Of a stretch of 39,153 bases of DNA, positions 15,942 through 23,175 are shown one piece after another. Made by a program: the position numbers and the translations under genes. The stretch comes from Oscillospiraceae bacterium. GTDB taxonomy: Bacteria > Bacillota > Clostridia > Oscillospirales > Oscillospiraceae. The stretch lies in NCBI GenBank assembly GCA_017465745.1, contig JAFTVM010000019.1:1-39153 (forward strand), in the 5' to 3' direction. The notes beneath the pieces are model-generated. The model saw only the letters and a program-made list of their open reading frames with translations, made no database searches and was not told the origin of the DNA. The stretch's first letter is position 1. Each line of letters opens with the position of its first letter.

Positions 15942-16117
15942 GTTTCGGGAAGAACGGTACACAATGGGGGAGTCAAGTGCGCAGGTTGTAAAAAAACAAA
16001 TTTTATTCTTACGAGCTGGGCCAATGAAAAATTTTAAAGTTGGTGCTATATTGAATGCACACAGGGAAAACCAATCGGCCTGTATCCCTGTGCAGGCCGA
16101 AAAAGGAGTTTTGCAAC

Positions 16118-18271
16118 TTGACAACAAAAGAAGAACAAAAACGAGCAATGGAACGGGCGTTGACACCCAGGACAAAGGATGGTCGGCTTGTTCCGGTGAT
16201 CTTCTGCGACGGTCCGCCGGAGGAATTATATTATCCGTGTTTGGAGCTGGATGCCAACGGTCTGGTTGATCCGATGACCCCTCTGGAGGCCTTTGCCGAT
16301 GGAAAGCTTCCTGCGAACATGAGATATGTTCCTGGGTACCAGCTGCAGCATGTTCCGGTGGATGACCCGCGGTACATGGACTCCATCCGATATTCCAATC
16401 CGGAACTGAATCTGCCGCTTCGGGAGCGCCGGGTGATTTGGGAGTGGAGAAACAACGGTAAGGTGATTCCGATGAAAGTCGAGATCAGGCGCGGAAATCA
16501 GACTGAGGCAGCTGACAGGAAGCCTCCTGCCACAGATGAATCCGGCGAACTCGTGCTGAACATCGAGGCAGAGGTAATCACTGTCGGCGAAGAAACCCAT
16601 GTCATGACCGAAAATGGACAGATGACTCTGGCTACTTTTGCGGTTGAGGCTGTGGAGCACAGACTCGTCCATAAGTCCTCCAATGTGGATGACATCGAGG
16701 ACGAGTACGAGCTGAGGGTGAAATGCAAGGGCAGAACCATTCGCATGGTGTTGGCGCCGAAAGACATCAACAATGCTGTAGATCTGATTCAGCGTAAGCT
16801 TCCTATGAGCACGGTAAGCACGGCCATCAAGAAGCCCCAGGCATTGCTTACCAATTTCATTCGCAAGCAGCTGAGTGCCCTTCCGGAACGCCATTATATG
16901 AAAGTCACCGGGTTCATCAAGATGTCCGAGGCATGGGTCTTCGCGCACGATGGGGCAGAGATGCCTGGCGACAATGTAGTGTTCCAGACGGGTAAAACGA
17001 TTCCTGTGGATCCTGCGCTGACGCCCCGCGGCGCCTTCCGCAACGCCATGGACCTGCTTGGGATTTCCGACAAGCTGGAGCTGATGCTGCCCATGATCCT
17101 GGTGGCACATCTGAGTCCGCTTTTCCGTTTGTTTGAAACAGCTGGCTATATCCCTCGGTTTGTGACGTTCATCAGCGGCCGTACGGGTTCGTTGAAGACG
17201 AGTACAGCCCTGGTGGTGTTCCGTTTGTTTGCGGAGCAGCCTGCTTCTCCGGAGGCGAACTTCAAAGACACCGAGACGGCACTGGAAATCAAGTTAGGTG
17301 AAGCTAACGGCAAAGTCGCTCTGCTGGATGACTATCGGCCTCCTGTGACTTCCAACGATGGAAAAGGTAACCTGGTTAAACTGGAATCTGTCGTTCGTGC
17401 CGCCGGAGACCGAGTCGGCAAGTCGCGCAGCAATCCCGAGCTGGGAAAGACCAAGGAATTCTTGCCCACAGGCTGTGTTGTAATCACTGGTGAAGATCTG
17501 GGTGGTACCCAGTCCAGCCAGCTGCGCATGCTGATTCTGTCCATCGACAAGGGAGACATCGACGGCAAGAAGCTGAAAGTGTTCCAGGATAATCCGCTGC
17601 TGTTCACATCTCACATGTTTCACTTCCTGAGGTGGGCTGGTGAAAATGGAGATGCCATCATTGGATTCATCCGTTCCAATTTTGAGACCGAGCGTAGTTT
17701 CTTTGCGCAGACGCTCCGTGAAGGTCGCGTGATTGACTGTGCTGCAACACTGATGCTGACTGCCCGTATTCTGCACGCGTATGGTGAAGCGGTTGGGGCA
17801 CTGCCTGTTGGTGGCGGGGTACAGCTGCTCCACACGTGGCGTCAGGCTGTCTTGCAGGCTTCCATTGCCAGCGAAAGTGCCAGCAAAATTCAGAACCCCG
17901 TTTGCTTATATGTACAGGCGGTATTCGACATGCTGGATCGCAGAGAGATTATGGTTGCAGATGAGTTGAAGAGCTACGAGGCCAATAAACACATCGGCTA
18001 TCGGGCAGGAGGGTCCATCTGGCTGTGGCACAGAGAGCTGTACAACCGTGTTGTCCAGTATTGGAAGAAGGTGGGTGTCCTGTTTCCGTTAACTTGCGAG
18101 AAGATCAACGGGCACTTGGACAGCGCCGGGCTGATCAAGGTCAGTTACGAAACCCGGGGAACCGGACAGAAGAAGCTGTATGTCTGCAAGTCCTCTCTGC
18201 CCGGCAGAAGCCGCATGCTGGTGCTGGATGAAGCAAAAGCGCGGGCGTATTTGGAAAATGAATCCGATTGA
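16118..18271 (+). CDS. P-loop ATPase, DUF927-type primase/helicase-like
   Basis: A 717-aa protein if translation starts at TTG 16118, which has AAAGGAG nine bases upstream; an ATG at 16055 has no such site. The central ATPase has Walker A SGRTGSLKTS (about residues 351-360) and an acidic Walker B LLDDY (about 402). An RMLIL..SIDKGDID region follows and a winged-helix-like C-terminus ends it. The layout resembles DUF927/phage-type replicative helicases that sit with mobile-element integrases. An N-terminal part of about 250 residues is not recognised. It is followed within 20 bases by the next gene and is part of the integration/replication module. Confidence 0.75.
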   Translation: MTTKEEQKRAMERALTPRTKDGRLVPVIFCDGPPEELYYPCLELDANGLVDPMTPLEAFADGKLPANMRYVPGYQLQHVPVDDPRYMDSIRYSNPELNLPLRERRVIWEWRNNGKVIPMKVEIRRGNQTEAADRKPPATDESGELVLNIEAEVITVGEETHVMTENGQMTLATFAVEAVEHRLVHKSSNVDDIEDEYELRVKCKGRTIRMVLAPKDINNAVDLIQRKLPMSTVSTAIKKPQALLTNFIRKQLSALPERHYMKVTGFIKMSEAWVFAHDGAEMPGDNVVFQTGKTIPVDPALTPRGAFRNAMDLLGISDKLELMLPMILVAHLSPLFRLFETAGYIPRFVTFISGRTGSLKTSTALVVFRLFAEQPASPEANFKDTETALEIKLGEANGKVALLDDYRPPVTSNDGKGNLVKLESVVRAAGDRVGKSRSNPELGKTKEFLPTGCVVITGEDLGGTQSSQLRMLILSIDKGDIDGKKLKVFQDNPLLFTSHMFHFLRWAGENGDAIIGFIRSNFETERSFFAQTLREGRVIDCAATLMLTARILHAYGEAVGALPVGGGVQLLHTWRQAVLQASIASESASKIQNPVCLYVQAVFDMLDRREIMVADELKSYEANKHIGYRAGGSIWLWHRELYNRVVQYWKKVGVLFPLTCEKINGHLDSAGLIKVSYETRGTGQKKLYVCKSSLPGRSRMLVLDEAKARAYLENESD

Positions 18272-18286
18272 TATAGGAGGAGAACA

Positions 18287-18550
18287 ATGTATCTTACGTA
18301 TGGTTCCAATGGCTGCATCATTCACGCTGTCTATAGCCGAGCACGTGCATGTCAGTACTGTTTTCGTAAAAGCAGCATCAAAAAATACGATACCTTTGAG
18401 GAGGCTGAAGCGGCGGCGCTGGAGCATCTGGGCAAAGTGCTCCCGTACTACGTTCCTGTACCGGACCGGGTGAAGTATAACGAGATGCTGACGGTCAGCA
18501 AGCTCGTGAGAGAATATGATGCAAAGGTAGACCATTATGCGGATCGATGA
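18287..18550 (+). CDS. 87-aa hypothetical protein
   Basis: AGGAGGAGAACA precedes the ATG. It holds one CQYC pair (residues 22-25) and a segment SSIKKYDTFEEAEAAALEHL resembling the surface of small RNase-H1 N-terminal/viroplasmin-like folds. It overlaps the next gene by 14 bases. Role unknown; part of the replication/excision cassette. Confidence 0.65.
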   Translation: MYLTYGSNGCIIHAVYSRARACQYCFRKSSIKKYDTFEEAEAAALEHLGKVLPYYVPVPDRVKYNEMLTVSKLVREYDAKVDHYADR

Positions 18551-18770
18551 ACTGAAAGCACTCTGTGAAAAGTACCCTGTCTGCATCCCCATTCGGGAGG
18601 TTGCGAAGTTTCTGGGGGCAAGTGAGGACGGTATTCGGGCAGCTTGTTTGCAGGGCAGATGCCCGTTTGGCTTCGGATGGACCTCGTCGGGAGCTGAAAG
18701 ATCGGGCTTCAAGATCCCCACCATGGCGTTCGTGTGCTGGATGACGAAGGGCGCCGTGGCGCTGGAGTGA
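18537..18770 (+). CDS. Excisionase-like HTH protein
   Basis: A 77-aa protein. IPIREVAKFLGASEDGIRAA (about residues 17-36) is a winged-HTH/MerR-like helix pair of the excisionase type, followed by a short wing (CPFGFGW..GFKIPTMAFVCWM). The position just before a tyrosine integrase gene is that of Xis proteins. It may instead only regulate the integrase. Confidence 0.7.
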   Translation: MRIDELKALCEKYPVCIPIREVAKFLGASEDGIRAACLQGRCPFGFGWTSSGAERSGFKIPTMAFVCWMTKGAVALE

Positions 18771-18777
18771 TTTTTGG

Positions 18778-18801
18778 GGGAGGGAGCCGCGGCTCCCTCC
18801 C
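18778..18801. repeat. 24-bp perfect palindrome before the integrase
   Basis: GGGAGGGAGCCG and its exact complement lie 20 bp before the integrase start. No T run follows on either strand, so it is not a standard terminator. It may limit readthrough into, or translation of, the integrase, or be a protein-binding site. Confidence 0.6.
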
Positions 18802-18822
18802 TGTGAAAAAAGAAAGGTGTGT

Positions 18823-19980
18823 ATGATGAGCGAGAATAAGAAAAAACGATATGAATACAAGCTGAATTTGGGTAGAACATGGAAGGGTGAGCTTATCCGC
18901 AAGTCTTTTTACAGCACTAAGAGCAAGGCTGATGCCCGGAAAAAGGCCGAAAGATACCGTGTTCGCTATGAGCTGGAACTGCTTTGCGGCAGCGATCTGG
19001 AAAAAGGGAAGGTGTTTTTCAAGAATTTTGCGGTCCCTTGTCTGGAACGGCATAAGAAGCCGTTTGTCAAGGGCAACACCTACGCCCAGACCTATCTGCA
19101 TCCTGTGGAAGCGCGGCTCATCCCTTATTTCGGGGATGCTGTCATGGGCGACATCCTGCCTGTACATGTGCAGGAGTATGTCAACAGGATGGCGAAGGAG
19201 TACAAGCCTGAAACCATCAAGAAAGATATCGCTGTCCTGTCTTTTATCATGCAGAACGCAGTAGACAACGGACTGTGCAAGACGAACCCCGTTGCAAAGT
19301 CTGTGCGTCTGCCGAAAGTGGAACGTGCCGAAAAGGTCGCGTATACAAAGACACAGTACAAGACAGTTTATGAATTTGCAAAGAATTATCCTGACGGTCT
19401 GGCAATCATGCTTCTCCTGGAAACCGGCATTTCCCGCTCGGAGCTTTTGGGCCTTCGGTGGGAGGATTTCGATTCAGAAAAGGGGATCATTCATATCAAT
19501 CAGGGTTTGGTTTCCTACAAGGATGTGGATGAAGGCTGGGTTACGGAAGCAGATGGTTTAAAAAATGAATATCGCCGCCGGTCAATCCCCATTGTAGAGC
19601 CGGAGCTGTTGAAGCGGTTGCGCGAGAAGCCGAAGCGGATCACGAGATCACCCAATCGCTACAAACCTGAAATCACGGTAACTGTGGATACGGAGTATAT
19701 CTTCCACAGTCCAGAGGGAAAGCCTTACCAGCCCAACAACTGGAACAACCGTGTTTTTCTTCCTTTTGTACGTGAGCTGCAGAAGCTACATCCTGAGATT
19801 CCGAGGCTATCTGTACATGAGCTTCGCCATACGCGGGCAAGCCTATGGATCGCTGATGGCGTTGACCCGTACATGGCAGCCCGTCTACTGGGGCACACAG
19901 ACCTGAAAATGCTGATGAAGATCTATGACCACACGGATGTAAACACACTTAGAAAAGTCCTGGAAGGCTCCAAAACCTAA
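18823..19980 (+). CDS. Tyrosine-type site-specific integrase
   Basis: About 385 aa. ATG 18823 has AAAGG five bases upstream. The N-terminal arm-binding domain is basic (KKKRYEYKLNLGRTWKG); a SAM-like core-binding domain (about 60-150) and catalytic domain follow. The catalytic HELRHTR box and LLGHTDLKMLMKIYDH (His and the nucleophile Tyr) are clear. The first catalytic Arg box reads TGISRSELLGL, with the Arg one position later than in the usual TGxR. It catalyses integration/excision of the element, probably at the tRNA-Val genes next door. Confidence 0.95.
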   Translation: MMSENKKKRYEYKLNLGRTWKGELIRKSFYSTKSKADARKKAERYRVRYELELLCGSDLEKGKVFFKNFAVPCLERHKKPFVKGNTYAQTYLHPVEARLIPYFGDAVMGDILPVHVQEYVNRMAKEYKPETIKKDIAVLSFIMQNAVDNGLCKTNPVAKSVRLPKVERAEKVAYTKTQYKTVYEFAKNYPDGLAIMLLLETGISRSELLGLRWEDFDSEKGIIHINQGLVSYKDVDEGWVTEADGLKNEYRRRSIPIVEPELLKRLREKPKRITRSPNRYKPEITVTVDTEYIFHSPEGKPYQPNNWNNRVFLPFVRELQKLHPEIPRLSVHELRHTRASLWIADGVDPYMAARLLGHTDLKMLMKIYDHTDVNTLRKVLEGSKT

Positions 19981-20020
19981 CTGAATAATGAGATATGATG
20001 ACTATTACCAATACCAGATA

Positions 20021-20055
20021 AAGCCGAACCGTTCAGCAGACGGTTCGGCTTTTGT
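20021..20055 (+). terminator. Terminator of the integrase gene
   Basis: AAGCCGAACCGT (20021-20032) pairs with ACGGTTCGGCTT (20040-20051), then TTTGTCTT. Confidence 0.88.
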
Positions 20056-20094
20056 CTTCCTCTTTATTCAAACAGGACGGAAAATTCCATCGAT

Positions 20095-20143
20095 AAAAAA
20101 GATGCAGAACGAAGACAGGCGACTCTTCGTTCTGCATCTTTTT
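20095..20143. terminator. Second, bidirectional terminator-like hairpin
   Basis: A run of A, GATGCAGAACGAAGA (20101-20115), an 8-base loop, TCTTCGTTCTGCATC (20124-20138) and a T run; it is symmetric and works on paper in both directions. Confidence 0.75.
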
Positions 20144-20150
20144 GTAAAAA

Positions 20151-20266
20151 TGTCGTACTGGTGTCGTACGCAATCATGAGAAAGAAAATGAAAACAGCGA
20201 CTTCCATCTGTAGCAGAATTTGCTACTATCCTTCATGAAAAACTGTATTTGTCGTCAGTGTCGTAA
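20151..20266. repeat. TGTCGTa repeats, candidate integrase arm-type sites
   Basis: TGTCGTAC is at 20151-20158 and 20162-20169; TGTCGTCA at 20250-20257 and TGTCGTAA at 20259-20266. Each pair is closely spaced (11 and 9 bp). A small stem (GTAGCA/TGCTAC, 20209-20225) lies between. The paired short direct repeats between an integrase gene and a tRNA target fit the arm sites of an attR region. The 330-bp gap 19981-20311 holds no gene. Confidence 0.5.
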
Positions 20267-20276
20267 ATGCAAAGAA

Positions 20277-20310
20277 AAAAGCCCCGAAATCTTACGATTT
20301 CGAGGCTTTT
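20277..20310 (-). terminator. Terminator of the tRNA-Val genes
   Basis: On the minus strand: AAAAGCCTCGAAATC, loop GTAA, GATTTCGGGGCTTTT, then TTCTTT. It begins directly after the CCA end of the tRNA. Confidence 0.82.
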
Positions 20311-20311
20311 C

Positions 20312-20388
20312 TGGTGGACGATATAGGACTCGAACCTATGACCTTCCGCACGTCAAGCGGATGCTCTAGCCAGCTGAGCTAATCGTCC
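20312..20388 (-). tRNA. tRNA-Val(GAC), copy 2 of the tandem pair
   Basis: Full cloverleaf: acceptor GGACGAT/ATCGTCC, D stem GCTC/GAGC, anticodon stem TCCGC/GCGGA with loop TTGACGT (anticodon GAC), T arm ATAGG-TTCGAGT-CCTAT, discriminator A and encoded CCA. Identical to the upstream copy. Confidence 0.95.
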
Positions 20389-20412
20389 ATCTTCTGTTGT
20401 GGTAATGGAAAG

Positions 20413-20489
20413 TGGTGGACGATATAGGACTCGAACCTATGACCTTCCGCACGTCAAGCGGATGCTCTAGCCAGCTGAGCTAATCGTCC
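20413..20489 (-). tRNA. tRNA-Val(GAC), copy 1 of the tandem pair
   Basis: Same 77-nt sequence with encoded CCA, 24 bp upstream of the second copy. The pair shares one promoter and one terminator. Confidence 0.95.
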
Positions 20490-20522
20490 ATCTTTTGTGC
20501 CTCTCGCCGAAGCACATGGCTG

Positions 20523-20551
20523 ATTATATATCGAATCTTTCGATTTGTCAA
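20523..20551 (-). promoter_or_regulatory. Consensus promoter of the tRNA-Val pair
   Basis: TTGACA (20546-20551), 17 bp, TATAAT (20523-20528) on the minus strand: a perfect sigma-A match about 30 bp before the first tRNA. Confidence 0.93.
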
Positions 20552-20582
20552 GCGCTATTTTTGAAAAAATTCAATTTTTTTG

Positions 20583-20939
20583 TCAGCTCACCACACCGTC
20601 GATCTCCTGCGCGCCCAGGAAGGTGATCACCAGCCGGTTGGGCAGGCACACGATCTGGCTGCCGCCGGTGCAGAAGCCCCGGTCCATGCAGTAGTGGTCC
20701 GGGCAGTCGGCGGCGGTGACAGCGATGGCGCCGTCCCTGACGGTAATCGTATTGCTGCCGCCGTCGGGGGCTTCCACGGTGAATTCCTGGTCAGTCAGAA
20801 GATCCACGGTTTTGATGACCCGGCCGTGGCTGGTGATCTCCGCCCGGACGGCGGTTTCAGCAGTCAGCAGCGGGATACAGGCCAGTGCGCTGCCGATGAG
20901 CAGCACTGCCAGAAGAATGATCCAGTATGTTGTTTTCAT
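20583..20939 (-). CDS. NusG domain II-containing exported protein
   Basis: A 118-aa protein with an N-terminal membrane helix (WIILLAVLLIGSALACIPLL, about residues 6-25). A beta-rich domain of the NusG_II family follows (RVIKTVDLLTDQEF..NTITVRDGAIAVTAADCPDHYC, then a second Cys region GFCTGGSQIVCLPNRLVI). It is anchored outside the cell. The ATG overlaps the apbE stop by four bases, so the two are co-translated. Such proteins often accompany flavinylated or thiamine-type exported redox systems; its exact role is unknown. Confidence 0.88.
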   Translation of the reverse strand: MKTTYWIILLAVLLIGSALACIPLLTAETAVRAEITSHGRVIKTVDLLTDQEFTVEAPDGGSNTITVRDGAIAVTAADCPDHYCMDRGFCTGGSQIVCLPNRLVITFLGAQEIDGVVS

Positions 20940-21850
20940 CGGGTGATCACCTCAAATTCACAGCCGGTCAGGGCTGCGCCTTCCGTTGCATAGATGGTGC
21001 CGTCGTCGGTGACGAACACGGCTTCGAAATCTTCGCTTTCCTGCCAGAATTTGCTGGCGTCCTCCAGTCCCATGACGAAGAGCGCCGTGGACAGGGCGTC
21101 GGCGGTGAGGCCGTCCCGGCAGATGACGGTGACAGAGCGCAGGCCGGATTCGGCAGGATATCCGGTCTTCGGATCCAGAATATGGTGGTAGTATTCCCCA
21201 TCCTTTTCAAAATACCGCTGATAGTCGCCGGAGGTGACGATGGAGGCGGTGCCGGTGACGGAGATCACGCCCAGGAAGTCGCCCCCATCGGGGTTCTGGA
21301 TGCCCACGTTCCAGGGGGTTCCATCCTTTTTCTCGCCGTAGGTCTGGATGTTGCCGCCCAGATTCAGCAGGGCACGGTCGATGCGCATGGTGTCCAGAAG
21401 TTCCGCGGCTTCCTGGCCGGCATAGCCCTTCAGGGCGCCGCCCAGATCGATCCGGTCCTCCGCCAGGGCGGCGGCGATGGCATCGGGGGAGGGGACAGCC
21501 TGATCCTCCGTGCCGAAGCCCCAGGCCTGGCTCAGGGCGAGCAGGGTGTGGTCAAAAGCGCCGCCGGTGCGTTCCGACAGCTCTTCCACCCGGGCCAGCA
21601 GCGCAGCCTGTTCTTCTGTCAGGGACACATCCGCTCCGCTGTTCAGGGCGGACAGCACAGAGCCGCTGCGGGTGGCAGACCAGGTCTTTTCCAGGCCCAT
21701 GAGCAGATCATCCACGGCTTCCAGGGCGTTCTCCGCGTCCCGGCCCTGCAGGTCCAGGGTCATGACCGTATTCATATGGTAGACGGTGGCCTGGGCCGAG
21801 CAGCCGCACAGCAGCAGGCAAACGAAAAGTAAGGCAATGAGTTTTTTCAA
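20936..21850 (-). CDS. apbE: FAD:protein FMN transferase lipoprotein (ApbE)
   Basis: About 304 aa from a TTG start at 21850 that has GGAGG six bases before it; a longer frame to 21982 has no start support. It begins with a lipoprotein signal (KKLIALLFVCLLLCGC, lipobox LCGC). ApbE motifs: LGGALKGYAGQ, GGNIQTYG, the HHILDPKTGYP box and DALSTALFVMG. It transfers FMN from FAD to a Thr/Ser of exported target proteins, using Mg2+. No target flavoprotein lies in the window. Confidence 0.93.
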   Translation of the reverse strand: MKKLIALLFVCLLLCGCSAQATVYHMNTVMTLDLQGRDAENALEAVDDLLMGLEKTWSATRSGSVLSALNSGADVSLTEEQAALLARVEELSERTGGAFDHTLLALSQAWGFGTEDQAVPSPDAIAAALAEDRIDLGGALKGYAGQEAAELLDTMRIDRALLNLGGNIQTYGEKKDGTPWNVGIQNPDGGDFLGVISVTGTASIVTSGDYQRYFEKDGEYYHHILDPKTGYPAESGLRSVTVICRDGLTADALSTALFVMGLEDASKFWQESEDFEAVFVTDDGTIYATEGAALTGCEFEVITR

Positions 21851-21940
21851 GACGAACCTCCGGCCCCAAGGGGCGTGTTTTTGTCCAGTACAATATAGCA
21901 AATATCCGAAAAAAACGCAAGAAAAAGACGCAAAAAGTTC

Positions 21941-21969
21941 TTGACAATTTGACAGACAAATGGTAAGAT
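21941..21969 (+). promoter_or_regulatory. Promoter of rplU-prp-rpmA
   Basis: TTGACA (21941-21946), 17 bp, TAAGAT (21964-21969). Confidence 0.85.
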
Positions 21970-21974
21970 AATCA

Positions 21975-22055
21975 GGCCGCATTGAAGGGGCTTAAGTTGG
22001 TGCGTCAAAATGTACCCGCCTCAAAAGCGAGACTACAACTATGAAGTAGGTGAAA
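21975..22055 (+). ncRNA. Probable L21 ribosomal-protein leader
   Basis: The 90-nt untranslated leader between the promoter and rplU (TTAAGTTGGTGCGTCAAAATG ... GAAGTAGGTG region) is at the position and of the length of the Firmicutes L21 leader, which lets L21 repress its own operon. Identified by position and general look, not by covariance search. Confidence 0.6.
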
Positions 22056-22061
22056 TGAGTA

Positions 22062-22373
22062 ATGAAGGCAATTATTGTTACCGGTGGTAAGCAGTACACC
22101 GTTTCCGAGGGTGATGTTCTGTTCGTTGAGAAGCTGAACGTTGAGGCTGAGGAGACCGTCAAGTTCGAGCAGGTCCTGGCTGTCCTGGACGGCGAGAACA
22201 CCAAGATCGGCACCCCCGTCGTCGAGGGCGCTGCTGTCGAGGCCAAGGTCGTCAAGAACGGCAAGGGCAAGAAGATCGACATCATCCGTTACAAGGCTAA
22301 GAAGGGCGAGAAGCGTCACATCGGCCATCGTCAGCCTTACACCAAGGTCGAGATCACCAAGATCGCTCTGTAA
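22062..22373 (+). CDS. rplU: Ribosomal protein L21
   Basis: 103 aa, normal length. [20 protein letters not shown] is the family start and [26 protein letters not shown] the signature region that contacts 23S rRNA. GTAGGTGA precedes the ATG. First gene of the conserved rplU-prp-rpmA-obgE order. Confidence 0.98.
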   Translation: MKAIIVTGGKQYTVSEGDVLFVEKLNVEAEETVKFEQVLAVLDGENTKIGTPVVEGAAVEAKVVKNGKGKKIDIIRYKAKKGEKRHIGHRQPYTKVEITKIAL

Positions 22374-22380
22374 TTGAACT

Positions 22381-22704
22381 ATGACCAGATGCGAATTTTT
22401 TACCGCTGATGAGAGAATCACCGGATTCTCCGTCTCCGGTCACAGCGGCTATGCTGAGGCTGGCAAGGACATTGTCTGCGCCGCTGTTTCCGCTGTCGTG
22501 ACCATGGCTGAGGCCACCATCAATGATGTGTGCGGCGCGAAGGCCAAGGTCCGGGTCAAGGACGAGCAGGCTCGTATCACCCTGACCCTCCCCACATCCT
22601 GCGACGAGGAGGAGACCGTGCAGGCCGTTCTGGCCGGCATGATGGTCACCCTGCTGAGTCTGCAGGAGGATTATCCTGATTTTATCGAAGTTTTGGAGGT
22701 GTAA
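22381..22704 (+). CDS. prp: Ribosomal-processing cysteine protease Prp
   Basis: 107 aa. The [18 protein letters not shown] motif supplies the catalytic His21 and Cys33. Prp removes the N-terminal extension of L27 in Firmicutes. It lies between rplU and rpmA as usual, and the L27 next door keeps the extension, so enzyme and substrate match. Confidence 0.95.
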   Translation: MTRCEFFTADERITGFSVSGHSGYAEAGKDIVCAAVSAVVTMAEATINDVCGAKAKVRVKDEQARITLTLPTSCDEEETVQAVLAGMMVTLLSLQEDYPDFIEVLEV

Positions 22705-22708
22705 CACC

Positions 22709-22990
22709 ATGCTGAAGATTGGTATTCAGTACTTTGCTCACCATAAGGGCGGCGGCTCCACCAAGAACGGCCGTGACTCCGAGGCTAAGCGCCTGGGCGT
22801 CAAGCGTGCTGACGGTCAGTTCGTTCTGGCCGGCAACATTCTGGTTCGCCAGAGAGGCACCCACATCCATCCCGGTGTCAACGTTGGTATCGGCAAGGAT
22901 GACACCCTGTTTGCTCTGGTTGACGGTACCGTCAAGTTCGAGCGCAAGGGCAAGGATCGCCGTCAGTGCTCCGTTTACGCTGAGCAGTAA
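22709..22990 (+). CDS. rpmA: Ribosomal protein L27 with cleavable N-terminus
   Basis: 93 aa. The N-terminus [18 protein letters not shown] holds a Prp cleavage site (...QYF/AHHKGG). Removal exposes the flexible arm that reaches the peptidyl-transferase centre. The body [19 protein letters not shown] is typical. GGAGGTG precedes the ATG. Confidence 0.98.
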   Translation: MLKIGIQYFAHHKGGGSTKNGRDSEAKRLGVKRADGQFVLAGNILVRQRGTHIHPGVNVGIGKDDTLFALVDGTVKFERKGKDRRQCSVYAEQ

Positions 22991-23005
22991 TCGCGTATCA
23001 TGAAC

Positions 23006-23043
23006 AAAGGACTGTTGCATACTGTATGCGACAGTCCTTTTTT
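23006..23043 (+). terminator. Terminator of rplU-prp-rpmA
   Basis: AAAGGACTGT (23006-23015) pairs with ACAGTCCTTT (23031-23040), an inner TGCATA/TATGC extends the stem, and a T run follows. Confidence 0.88.
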
Positions 23044-23141
23044 AATGCTAAATGCAAAATGCTGAATGTATAATTTTAATATATTCCCGGAGGGGATGCC
23101 ATTATTCTGCATTCATCATTCAGCATTCTGCATTTGACATT
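23044..23141. repeat. Long imperfect inverted repeat, MITE-like
   Basis: The arm AATGCTAAATGCAAAATGCT (continuing to 23075) and the complement of 23101-23141 match at most positions, around a 25-bp centre. Internally each arm consists of AATGC/TGAATG steps. It sits in the gap between rpmA and obgE and has no coding potential. Confidence 0.6.
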
Positions 23142-23175
23142 AAACACCCGTGTTCCTTTCTTAAGGAGGTAAATT

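Noticed and set aside
15889-16117. Small plus-strand frame starting at 15964
   Set aside because: It has no good ribosome site and runs out of frame through the start of the ATPase gene; no family resemblance.
18778-18801. Intrinsic terminator before the integrase
   Set aside because: The stem is strong but no U tract follows on either strand.
20312-20489. Second tRNA-Val copy as an att-site duplication made by the element
   Set aside because: Both copies are complete, lie on the same side of the integrase, and share one promoter and terminator; an attL should be at the far left end.
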